A stretch of DNA of 64,000 nt from Girardinichthys multiradiatus (taxonomy: Eukaryota; Chordata; Actinopteri; Cyprinodontiformes; Goodeidae), in NCBI RefSeq assembly GCF_021462225.1, contig NC_061800.1:3234501-3298500 (forward strand), read 5' to 3'. Position numbers and translations under genes: made by a program. Below, piece after piece: positions 52,778 through 62,511 of the stretch. How positions within the stretch are numbered: position 1 is the first letter of the stretch; each line of letters begins with the position of its first letter. The notes beneath the pieces are model-generated. The model saw only the letters and a program-made list of their open reading frames with translations. It was not told the DNA's origin and did not search any database.

Positions 52778-54130
52778 ATGTTTCCGCCAAACACGGACCT
52801 CGCGGATGAGCATCGGGCTGGCTCCATTGGCCTCTTTGACTTCCTGTCTCGGGAGGCGGAGAAGTCGTTGCGCCGTCGGCTTATGAAGTTCCAGTTCCGG
52901 GGGACAGGGCCCCTTCGTCGCCGTTCTCCGCCTCCTCCCCTGGTTGTGCACTCTGGTCCGGCAGTGAGGCCCACGTCCTTCTCCCGCCGCAAGAAACGCC
53001 GACGTGCAGCGGTTCCTAGCCAGTCGGCTGGCCAGGCGGTGGTTTCTCAGCCAGCCTACGTGAGGGCTGCAGCCAGTAAGCCAGCATCTTCGCCTGCCAC
53101 AGCACTGTCTCCCAGGCTCGCTGCAGCAAGTGAGCCCGCATCTTCGTCTGCCATAGCACTGTCTCCCAGGCTCGCTGCATCTCTGCCCATGCCGTCTGCG
53201 CTCGCTCCAGCCCGGAGTTCTGGGGCAACACCTGCCGAGCTGGAGCAGCGCTTGAGGTTCACGGCACGCCAAATAAAGATTGTCAGAACGACAGGTCTCC
53301 TGTATTCCTCTCCTGAGCTGATGGAGAGGATAAAGCAGATCGAGATGGAGTATGAAGCGGCAGTAAGGCTGTTTTACTGCCATCCTCCATCACCCACGTC
53401 AAGTCTCCAGGGCGCTGCTGCAGAGCAGCCCACGTCAAGTCTCCAGGGCGCTGCTGCAGAGAAGCCCACGTCAAGTCTCCAGGGCGCTGCTGCAGATCAG
53501 CCCACGTTGGGACTCCAGGGAGCTGCTGCAGAGCAGCCCACGTCAAGACTCCAGGGAGCTGCTGCAGAGCAGCCCACGTCAGGACTCCAGGGAGCTGCTG
53601 CTGCTGCGGAGCTGCTGCTGCTGCTGCAGAGCAGCCCACGTCAGGTCCACAGCCTGACACACCACAGCCTGACTCCAGGCCAGACACATCACAGCCTCAG
53701 CCTGACTCCAGGCCAGACACACCACAGCCTGACCCTAAGTCAGCCTCAACCCCCTCCACACGGCGCAGAAGACGTCGTAAGAGGGACGCCCCGGCTCAAG
53801 TCATCGGGGGCCCCAGCGACGCCTCTGCTCACGCCACTGAGGGTCTCGGTGACGCCTCAGCCCCTGCTTACGCCACTGAGGGTCTGGCCGACTCCTCAGC
53901 CTCTGCTCACGTCACTGAGGGTCCGGCCGACGCCTCAGCTCCTGCTCACATCACTGAGGGTCCGGCCGACGCCTCAGCTCCTGCTCACATCACTGAGGGT
54001 CCGGCCGACGCCTCAGCTCCTGCTCACGTCACGGAGGGTCCGGCCGACGCCTTAGCTCCTGCTCACGTCACGGAGGGTCTGGTCGACGCCTCAGCTCCTG
54101 CTCATGTCACAGAGGATCCCGTCGACGCGA
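52778..54130 (+). pseudogene. Arg-rich, tandem-repeat protein: retroelement ORF1/gag-like
   Basis: An ATG at 52778 opens a 425-codon frame: a polar N-terminal region (FDFLSREAEKSLRRRLMKF), basic patches (RRRSPPPP, SRRKKRRRAA), an Ala/Ser/Pro-rich segment, and a helical part (LEQRLRFTARQIK ... LMERIKQIEMEYEAAV). Six 12-residue repeats of the type TSSLQGAAAEQP (36 nt, about 53397-53610) follow. After a shift in the CTG run near 53610, the sensible frame has a RRRRRRKRDAPA patch and about eight 13-residue repeats of the type ASAPAHVTEGPAD (39 nt, 53810-54130). The family is not recognised. Truncated at 54131 by ERV2. Confidence 0.5.
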
Positions 54131-54283
54131 TGTAAATAAAAGGCTGGTGCAAGGATTTATTCTGTGTGAGAAAGAAGTCGCTGTTTGGCAGAGGACTAGC
54201 TCAACCTTGCAAGTCAAACTTACTTGGTTCATCTGTGCCTTATTCATACGTTGTCTGTGTTTATCAGCTTTCTAACTCTAACA
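54131..54283 (+). repeat. ERV2 partial LTR (R-U5)
   Basis: Matches 30718-30868 of ERV1. U3 is missing because the repeat ORF is joined at 54130. Confidence 0.82.
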
Positions 54284-54289
54284 TTTCTT

Positions 54290-54306
54290 TGGTCCTTCAA
54301 GCCGAA
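54290..54306 (+). other. ERV2 primer binding site, tRNA-Tyr, decayed
   Basis: TGGTCCTTCAAGCCGAA has two mismatches to the tRNA-Tyr complement in the other ERVs. Confidence 0.75.
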
Positions 54307-55008
54307 GCGCTAGAAATCTGTCGCCCGGGGCCCAGCGGTTCGTGTGGGGTTCCTGTCTGCGCAGCCTCCAAAATGTCCAGAGAACAAAAATCCTGCACAG
54401 TGAATTCTGTGTTGGTAACCGCAGAATCGACCGAGGGGCACCGGGAGGGTGGATCGACGCGTTTCGACAGACAGTGTGAACAAACGCACAGGTGAGACGG
54501 AACCAATATAAGTATTTAAAAATAAGAATAAATAGAAGTTTTTGAGTTTAGAGGTACTCGTAATTTCCCCTAAGGAGATTCAAAAGCAAACCAACTCAAT
54601 ATAAAAATAAAAATAAATAGGACTTTCGGAGTTTAGAGGTACTCGTAACTTCCCCTAAGGAGATTCAAAAGCAAACCACCTCCATGGAAAATTCTGAGTT
54701 TAAAAAGAAAAGTGCGTAAAAAACAGAAAACCTAGTCTAGGTGATGTAGGCCTATAAGTGATTGTGTGTTGGTGCATGTGTGTGTGTGTGCAGAATCATA
54801 CGGCACTTTCAGTAAGACAACCCGAAACCTTGCTGGTGTTAACAGAAAGTTGTTGACAGCTGAGAGGTGTCGTAGGGAATTCTGATTTGGATATTAGGCG
54901 CTATCAAATCTCAGTCTAAAACTCCTGCATTCTCCGCGATTAGCACTCAAAGCAGAAAACCGGATCATACCTAAGTGTTTGATCTAGAAGCCTGTTTGCC
55001 GGTATACA
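54307..55008 (+). mobile_element. ERV2 leader with two hairpin-bearing repeats
   Basis: Two units of the ERV1 type. Hairpins AATTTCC-CCTAA-GGAGATT at 54562-54580 and a slightly weaker one at 54647-54665. The rest parallels 31375-31680 of ERV1, except for about 60 bp before the Tc1 present only in ERV1. Confidence 0.7.
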
Positions 55009-55010
55009 TA

Positions 55011-56631
55011 CAGTACAGACCAAAAGTTTGGACACACCTTCTCATTCAAAGAGTTTTCTCTATTTTCATGACTATGAATATTGTAGCTTCTCACTGAAGG
55101 CATCAAAACTATGAATTAACACGTGGAATTATATACTGAACAAAAAACTTGTGAAACAGCTGAAAATATGTCTTATATTCTAGGTTCTTCAAAGTAGCCA
55201 CCTTTTGCTTTGATTACTGCTATGCACACTCTTGGCATTCTGTTGATGAGCTTCAAGAGGTAGTCACCTGAAATGGTTTTCACTTCACATGTGTGGCCTG
55301 TCAGGTTTAATAAGTGGGACTTCAAGCCTTATAAATGGGGTTGGGACCATCAGTTGTGTTATGCAGGAGGAGGATACAGTACACAGCTGATAGTCCTACT
55401 GAATAGACTGTTAGAATTTGTATTATGGCAAGAAAAAAGCAGCTAAGTAAAGAAAAATGAGTGGCCATCATTACATTAAGAAATGAAGGTCAGTCAGTCC
55501 GAACAATTATGAAAACTTTGAAAGTGTCCCCAAGTGCAGTCGCAAAGACCATCAAGCGCTACAAAGAAACTGGCTCACATGAGGACCGCCCCAGGAAAGA
55601 AAGACTAAGAGTCACCTCTGCTGCAGATGATAAGTTCATCCGAGTCACCACCCTCAGAAATCGCAGGTTAACAGCAGCTCAGATTAGAGAACAGGTCAAT
55701 GCCACACAGAGTTCTAGCAGCAGACACATCTGTAGAACAACTGTTAAGAGGAGACTGTGTGAATCAGGCCTTCGTGGTAAAATAGCTGCTAGGAAACCAC
55801 TGCTGAGGACAGGCAACAAGCAGAAGAGACTTGTTTGGGCTAAACAACACAAGGAATGGATATTAGACCAGTGGAAATCTGTGCTTTGGTCAGATGAGTC
55901 CAAATTTGAGATCTTTGGTTCCAACCGCCGTGTCTTTGTGCGGCGCAGAAGAGGTGAACGGATGGACTATACATGCCTGGTTCCCACCGTGAAGCATGGA
56001 GGAGGAGTTGTGATGGTGTGGGGGTGCTTTGCTGGTGACACTGTTGGGGATTTATTCAAAATTGAAGGTATACTGAACCAGCATGGCTACCACAGCATCT
56101 TGCAACGGCATGCTATTCCATCCGGTCTGCGTTTAGTTGGACCATCATTTATTTTTCAACAGGACAATGACCCCAAACACACCTCCAGGCTGTGTAAGGG
56201 CTATATGACCAAGAAGGAGAGTGACGGGGTGCTGCGCCAGATGACCTGGCCTCCACAGTCACCCGACCTGAATCCAATCGAGATGCTTTGGGGTGAGCTG
56301 GACCGCAGAGTGAAGGCCAAAGGGCCAACAAGTGCTAACCATCTCTGGGAACTCCTTCAAGACTGTTGGAAAACCATTTCAGGTGACTACCTCTTGAAAC
56401 TCATCAACAGAATGCCAAGAGAGTGCGGAGCAGTAATCAAAGCAAAAGGTGGCTACTTTGAAGAACCTAGAATATAAGACATATTTTCAGTTGTTTCACA
56501 CTTTTTTGTTCAGTATATAATTCCACATGTGTTAATTCATAGTTTTGATGCCTTCAGTGTGAAGCTACAATATTCATAGCCAAAGAAAACTCTTTGAATG
56601 AGAAGGTGTGTCCAAACTTTTGGTCTGTACT
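55011..56631 (+). mobile_element. Tc1-like transposon (family B, copy 2)
   Basis: The left inverted repeat CAGTACAGACCAAAAGTTTG starts at 55011 after TA. The right one (CAAACTTTTGGTCTGTAC) ends at about 56630, followed by a TA tract. It sits at the place corresponding to copy 1 in ERV1. Confidence 0.9.
55425..56477 (+). pseudogene. Tc1 transposase pseudogene (family B, copy 2)
   Basis: ATG at 55425 with the in-frame TGA at codon 12 (55458-55460) shared with copy 1. The frame is then open to 56477: helix-turn-helix, SDESKF, FQQDNDPKH and NPIEMLW, so all three catalytic acidic residues (DD34E type) are kept. The early stop is the only visible lesion. Internal initiation is possible but untested. 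Confidence 0.9.
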
Positions 56632-56632
56632 T

Positions 56633-56658
<26 letters not shown>
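56632..56658. repeat. TA microsatellite
   Basis: About 13 TA units at the Tc1 right end; shorter than the 26 units at the same place in ERV1. Confidence 0.88.
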
Positions 56659-56663
<5 letters not shown>

Positions 56664-56860
56664 AAAGAGCAGAGTCTGAATAATAATAAACAAGAGTAAA
56701 TAGGATAAAAGCATATATAATAAAGGAAAGAGAATCAAATAAATAGTGCTAATATAAGTTAAAATAAGTATAACTCAGTTCTTAACAATAGATTTTAATA
56801 GATTAAAAAAAACATTTATTAATTAAAAAATTAAAATAAAATGAAAAAAAAACTCTTAAA

Positions 56861-57645
56861 ATGGGGAACTGCATCCGGAAGCAGCCCTGGTTAGAAGGAG
56901 ATGCAATGTTTATGTACTCAAAAGATCCAGATACAGATAAATAAATAAAGATTATAATTTTAAAAGGGCATTTTTCGGTTCCTGCTTGGTACAGAGGTTC
57001 CAACAGAAAGACAAACTTAGGAAAAGGAAAAAAGCCAGTCAAACTTAAAAAAAATAAATAAATGTTGGCTTGCTGAAGCATGGAACAATAAAAAGAGCAA
57101 GGAGGTTTATATAGCAGTTGCCAGGGAAACAGATAATGACACTGGTGTAGTAAGGGGGAGGGGAGGGCAGCCACATCCCCAGCCTGCTGCTGCAGCTGCG
57201 ACAGTGCCTGAACCCTCAGCGCCAGTGGAACAAATAACTGAAGAGGCATCACCATATTCGCCATTAGTTTTTCCAACTTCACAAACTATGAGAGAGGAAT
57301 CCCCAAATTTAATAACCAGCTCCCCGGTAGCACAAATACTAGGTGGAGAAAATAGGCAATTAAACTGGATGGCCTCAGTGACAGTGCTGATGACAGTCCT
57401 ATTAAACAGCAGTTAAAAAATGCCCTCCAGGCAAATGCTTTACCTGAGATTCGAAACTGGGTCACAAAACATAATATTGATCTACCCACCTGCTCGGTTA
57501 GCAGTTGGCAGAACTGGACAATGCATGCTGAAAAGGATGTCAGTGGAATGCATAAACAACCCCCTACTGATACCTTCTATGCGGAAGATGAGATACTAAT
57601 AACTTCACCTACTGATACTAATAACTTCAACTACTGCAATGTTTA
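56861..57645 (+). pseudogene. ERV2 gag remnant
   Basis: The ATG at 56861 gives a Met-Gly-Asn-Cys start like ERV1. The frame soon breaks. The proline-rich segment (57204-57416) and capsid C-terminal residues follow, with the same deletion junction near 57407 as ERV1. No protein can be made. Confidence 0.62.
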
Positions 57646-58640
57646 ATGATCTGATTGAATATGTGAAATAACTGACTAACACAATAATGAAGTTTTTCAA
57701 CAGGTGATGATCATCCAGGAGGAATGCAGTGTTCTAGGAAATGCAGTTAATTTATTAGCAATACATTTTTCTTCAGCAGGTGGAAGCTGGAGAAATAACA
57801 TCACACTGTGTGTAAGTTTTGTTGACTAATCATTGGTTGGATCCATGAGACATTATGTGCACAGACCAAATGACCAAAAACGACCCAAGACCAAATGACC
57901 AAGGTTCTGACTTATGAACCTCACTGACCTGACAATGATAACCTGACACTTCTCCAGACTGGACAGACCCAAAACACAACACCTTCAAGGTGGACCCCAC
58001 AAACACCACCTTATTGATCCTTTGTGGATAAAAGGAATTGAAGCATTCAAAACAGACCTAGTGGAAGCAAAATGGGTAATGACAAAACAATGTGCATTTT
58101 AAAAAATATAAAAAGAAAATTATATGGGAATTTTTGTAAATTAAATTGCTCTGATAGAGAAGTAACTAAGTATATTTATTTGTACAGCACATTGCAGGCA
58201 GGGCAATTCAAAGTGCTTTACATTATAAAAATACAAAATCCTAAAAAACCATCAAGTAGATGTTCATGACAGCCATGGGGGGAAAAGCTGTCAGTGTGTG
58301 AATGTGTGTGAATGGGAATGATTGATTTCATTAAAGAGCGTCTTTGAGGGACTTTTAAAAGTGCTAATAAAGGTCTGATGTTCTTATGATCATTTGCCAA
58401 ACTTTTACCTCTATAAGGTTTCCAGAATTTGTTTTCAAAATCATATAAAGATAGTAAGGGTTCTACCTGTATTGAAATACTGATAAACATAAGAAAGCTA
58501 TAGACCTGTCTTCAATTTACAAAATTCTTTTACAAATATAGTAATTAAATTTTTTGTGTGGCTAATGTCTGTCAATTTTGTCTGTTTGTTTTTGTGAAAT
58601 GTTTGTTTTATGTTATGTAAAAACTAGGGTATATGTGGAT
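57646..58640 (+). mobile_element. ERV2 internal non-coding region
   Basis: Closely matches 34592-35585 of ERV1, including the inserted repeat tail at about 58170-58232. No coding frame. Confidence 0.65.
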
Positions 58641-59022
58641 GTTAGATAAATGTACATACATTATTCAGTTTTCATTCTACATTACTTATTTACTATCTAG
58701 ATGTGCTGTTTACATTACTGATTGAGAATGGTTGTTATCTCCTTATGCATAGAGGAATATGATGTTGCAACATGAGCACAGGATGTGAAAACAGTCTGTT
58801 CTCACATAAAGATAAACTCCCTCAGCAGTTGAAACTTCATGTAACTAGGGCGTTCCTTATCCAATAAAAGCATGAAGAGCGGAGACTGTCTTCAGAGTGT
58901 GTTTGGAGGATTGTAACTGAGACAGTCTCCGGGACACTCTCCTTGCAAGTTAAAACAAACTAACTTCTCTGTGTCTTTCTTTGTGCAGATGTTGTAATGA
59001 GTGTTGGGGTTTAAACCTAACA
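58641..59022 (+). repeat. ERV3 5' LTR (family IV)
   Basis: 382 bp bounded by TGTTAG and CTAACA. It contains CCAATAAAAGCATGAAGAGC (about 58860), serving as TATA/polyA-like region. The six-base terminal inverted repeat is perfect. Confidence 0.85.
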
Positions 59023-59028
59023 TTTAAA

Positions 59029-59045
59029 TGGTCCTTCGAGCCGGA
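59029..59045 (+). other. ERV3 primer binding site, tRNA-Tyr
   Basis: TGGTCCTTCGAGCCGGA, and two further bases (TT) also fit part of the tRNA-Tyr T-arm. Six bases after the LTR. Confidence 0.87.
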
Positions 59046-59693
59046 TTCCAAGATACCTGACGATCCCAGCGGGTGAGAGAGATCCAGGTAAAACTCCGTG
59101 GCCACGGTAAAAAGACCTTTTCCGGGACTGGTTCTCCCTGGCAAGCTGGAATCCAAGGGTTGACGGAACTCCAAAGACGCAGAGAAGTGTGAGTAAATCT
59201 TATGATTAAAAAGAGGGATGAATGACAAAAGAATAAAATAGTAAAACCCTGACAATTCTAGACACTATCAGGTACAAGAGAAGAATACAGTTAAATTCCG
59301 CAGGAGGGTAGACTCCCTTAGTTGAAATAGACTAATTAAATTCTACGTTAAGGACGGCGGAGTCCTCTGTTAGGAAACTAAGAAGAATACAGTTAAATTC
59401 CGCAGGACGGTAGACTCCCTTAGTTGAAATAGACTAATTAAATTCTACGTTAAGTTGAGTCCTCTGTTAAGAAACTAATAAAAGGAGCGAGTGAGTGTGA
59501 GAGTGGAAAAATAGCCACCACTAGGTGACTGTTTTTCATATAAATTAAACAAGGAACAAATGGTGAGCCTTAACGGGTTGAAGTGACTTTTACCGCAACA
59601 GGTTAGTTGATCACCATCTTGTTTAAAAGGTATTTCCAGTATTTAGAACACACCAGGTGTTAAAACCATACTGGAACTAAATGTCGCCTAAAA
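59046..59693 (+). mobile_element. ERV3 leader with 102-bp tandem duplication
   Basis: A unit starting AAGAATACAGTTAAATTCCG occurs at 59281 and 59383, with a short deletion in the second (GGACGGCGGAGTCC to TTGAGTCC). GGAG/CTCC and GGAC/GTCC short stems can form. This is the expected packaging region. Confidence 0.6.
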
Positions 59694-61098
59694 ATGGGTA
59701 AGGGACAAAGTAAAGAAAAACAAAAGTTACTTGATAATTTATCATGCAAAGATTGGAAAGTAGTAGAAAAGGAAGAACCAACAGCTGTGGAACCATTATG
59801 TTACTGGGTAAAACATTATAACTTTAATGGAAAGTTATCCACGGCTGCCTTAAAAGACTTACAAGGTAAAATAGCTAACAAATGTAAACAAAATGAAAAA
59901 CAAATGAAAAGAAAAAGAAATAATGTTTCACTGAAAGGAAGATGATGAATATTCAGGTCCTTATGCAGCCTTACAGCAACAATTAGCCCAACAAGATGAA
60001 GAGGCGGCTGGGGAAGATGAAATAACTGAGCATACGGCTCCCCCTGTCGCCCCATTTCCCGAAAATCCACCTAAATATACATCAAAAGATATAGGAAGTA
60101 AGCCTAAATTACGGAAACACGGCGCAGTAGGAAGCTGGTCAACAACCCTATCTGGGGACTTTAATAGTGTGTTAAGCCCTCCCAGGGAACCTAAAAAGTT
60201 ACTAAGTTTTGAGGAAAAGGGACTTGAAGTACAGACTTTCCCTCTGATAGAACTTCCAAATCCACGATCAGGACAGAATGATCCGGCTGTAATAAGGGTA
60301 TATCGAACATGGACACAAGATGATATTAAAAAGGCAGTAGAGGGCATTCCCCACCCTAGAGAAGATGTTGAGGAATGTTTGAAACAAATGGAAGACCTTA
60401 GACGTTCTTATCACCTGAACGGAGCAGAAGTACAACAGGTGTGGATGTGCAAGTTAGGCCCTGACTGGTTTCATGTTAAAGGAACTTATACGCCTACTCA
60501 AGCAGATGGTACCAACCGAGTTGCTGACAGTAATGATCTGACAGAACATGTGAACCCCCTATTGGAAAGAATTAAAGCTAAATATAAAAAGAGAGCAAAT
60601 TACACTGAAATAGGAAGGTGCCGACAGAAACCAGATGAACCATTTGATGAATATAGAGCAAAAATGGGAACGGTGTTCAAGGTTCACAGTGGTCTAGAAC
60701 CAAGTGAAGATGCAAACAGTGCCTTCCAACAACAGTTAAAAAATGCACTCCATTCAGGTTCGTCACCTGAAATACATGGCTGGGTAAACCGCCATTACAT
60801 AGGAATGAGTGGAGGCTCATTACAGGATTACATCAACCATGTCCTGCATGCAGAAAAAGTTATAAAAAGTAAAAAGACCAAACAAAAAGACACAGTGTTC
60901 TACCACGAGAAAGAGACAGCCTGTTTTGATAATGCAGTTTATTATCCACAAACACGAGGCAGGGGGCGTGGTAGAGGTCGAGGAAGAGGTAGAGGCAAAA
61001 GACATTTTGGAGCACAAAATCCAAGAGCATGCTGGTCCTGTGGAAAAGAGGGACATATGGCTAGAGACTGCCAAAGTAGCTCTGCCCAACAAAACTAG
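59694..61098 (+). pseudogene. ERV3 gag (one frameshift)
   Basis: ATG at 59694 gives a Met-Gly start with a Lys-rich run, a myristoylated-matrix pattern. A one-base shift near 59920-59945 separates matrix from the rest, which is then open to TAG at 61096-61098. A PPxY-type late-domain motif is encoded at 60067-60078. A major-homology-like stretch lies near 60620-60700. An Arg/Gly repeat (RGRGRGRGR, about 60955-61000) and one CCHC zinc knuckle (CX2CX4HX4C, 61030-61071) end the protein. Structural gag assembles the virion and binds RNA. The shift makes this copy defective. Confidence 0.82.
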
Positions 61099-61127
61099 TG
61101 CGTGACTAGCACCAACTTCCACAGGGT

Positions 61128-61570
61128 CATTTCTCGTAGATGAAGGAAAAAATTCCATACAAAACCCTCAGGATGTAATGTCACCTGATGACCTACATGT
61201 TACAATGTGGTACACAAACAAACCAGACACCAAATACAAAAGCGAACGTGACAAAATCACTCCAGTAAAAATAACAGTGTCATATGTGTACTCAGACGTG
61301 ACGGCAAATGCCGCAGCTGCAGTAATACTGCCAGATACAGCCAAAAGGTTGTTTAGACAATACTCAGAACCTCATATTTCACTGTGTAAAGAGACAACTG
61401 AAGAGTGGAAAAACTTGGGCCAATTAGTAAACAGTGGTGAAAGAGCAAGAGATTGGGTTGCAACAGGTGTAAACACCTGGTACAGTCAATCAACCCTGAT
61501 GACAAAAAAGGCATTGTTTTGGACAGTGACTGTCCAATCCGGAGTGCATCTAGACAAAAAGGAAAAGTGA
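61128..61570 (+). pseudogene. ERV3 segment between gag and RT; protease not convincing
   Basis: An open frame of about 147 codons follows gag in a different frame. Near its start a FLVD-x-G pattern stands where a retroviral protease would have DTG, but Thr is replaced and the residues after it are missing. The remaining ~130 residues (AAAAVILPDTAKRLF, WVATGVNTWYS) show no protease fold features I recognise. It may be the decayed protease C-terminus fused to a lineage-specific linker. Confidence 0.45.
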
Positions 61571-61603
61571 CATATCTTCTTTACTAAGGAACAAGAGGAA
61601 CTG

Positions 61604-62494
61604 TTGAAGCTGGTTCCTGAAAAACTATGGTCTCAAGGGCCAACAGATGTTGGCCTAGTCAAAACAGCGCTTCCTGTTGTAATAAGACCCAAAACAGAAT
61701 ATAGGCCTAGAGTGAAACAATACCCGCTAAAACCTGATGCAATGATAGGAATTGAACCAGTTATTACAGATTTGAAAAAGGCAGGAGTGTTGATTGAATG
61801 TGCTGAGTCACCCTGTAACACTCCTATATTCCCTGTAAAAATGGTTCAGGATTTACAAGCAGTTAATAACGCAGTCATTCAAAGATCGCCGTGTGTAGCA
61901 GATCCACACACACTGTTGAATTCTCTGAACCCAAAAGCTAGGTTTTTCACTGTAGTGGACATAAGCAATGCATTTTTCTCTGTGCCATTGCATAAAGACA
62001 GTCAGTACTGGTTTGCTTTCACATTTAAAGGAAAAAGGTACACCTACACAAGGTTACCTCAGGGATATTGTGAGAGTCCAACAATCTACTCTCAAGTTTT
62101 GACCTCCAGTCTGTCCACCTTCGAGCCTCCACAAAACAGTCAACTATTAACATATGTAGATGACATACTGGTGGCATCAGAAACAGAAGAAGCATGTAAA
62201 CAGGACACTTGAGTTCTCCTAACACATCTAGCAGGAGAAGGCCATAAAGTAAGCAAAAGCAAGTTGCAATTTTGCAAAGAAACAGTAAAGTATTTGGGTC
62301 ATCAATTAAGTTCAGGAGGAAGAACAATAATGGAAGAGAGAAAAACAACAATATTACAAGCACCAAAACCAATAACAAAAAAGCAAATGATGTCTTTTCT
62401 GGGTCTGGCAAACTACTGCAGAAGTTGGGTGCCCAATTATGCAAAGAAAAGGGGCACAATTAAAAGATGGTATTTTCACCTGACCAGAAAATAA
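61604..62494 (+). pseudogene. ERV3 reverse transcriptase (partial)
   Basis: From 61604 an RT fingers/palm region is open to a TGA at 62210-62212. It has the VVDISNAFFSVPL block with the first catalytic Asp and the YVDD box at 62153-62164. A few residues before VQDLQAVN appear lost in frame. After the TGA the thumb/connection continues (HLAGEGHKVSKSKLQF; FLGLANYC) to 62494. The RNase H domain that should follow is absent. Gammaretrovirus-like pattern (LPQG, YVDD). Confidence 0.82.
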
Positions 62495-62511
62495 ACCAAT
62501 CCTACCAAAAA

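Larger units (their letters stand above)
54131..58640 (+). mobile_element. ERV2: 5'- and 3'-truncated relative of ERV1, split by ERV3
   Basis: It begins inside the LTR (GTAAATAAAAGGCTGGTGCA) and parallels ERV1 through U5, primer site, leader repeats, Tc1 insertion, gag remnant with the same internal deletion, and downstream non-coding region. At 58640 ERV3 interrupts it in TATGTGGA (ERV1 continues TGGATGATAATAAT at about 35582). Its remainder should lie beyond the window. Confidence 0.85.

Noticed and set aside
52703..53687. Minus-strand frames of 134-226 codons opposite the repeat-rich ORF
   Set aside because: They mirror the tandem repeats and have no domain; the plus-strand frame has the ATG, the basic patches and the untranslated leader.
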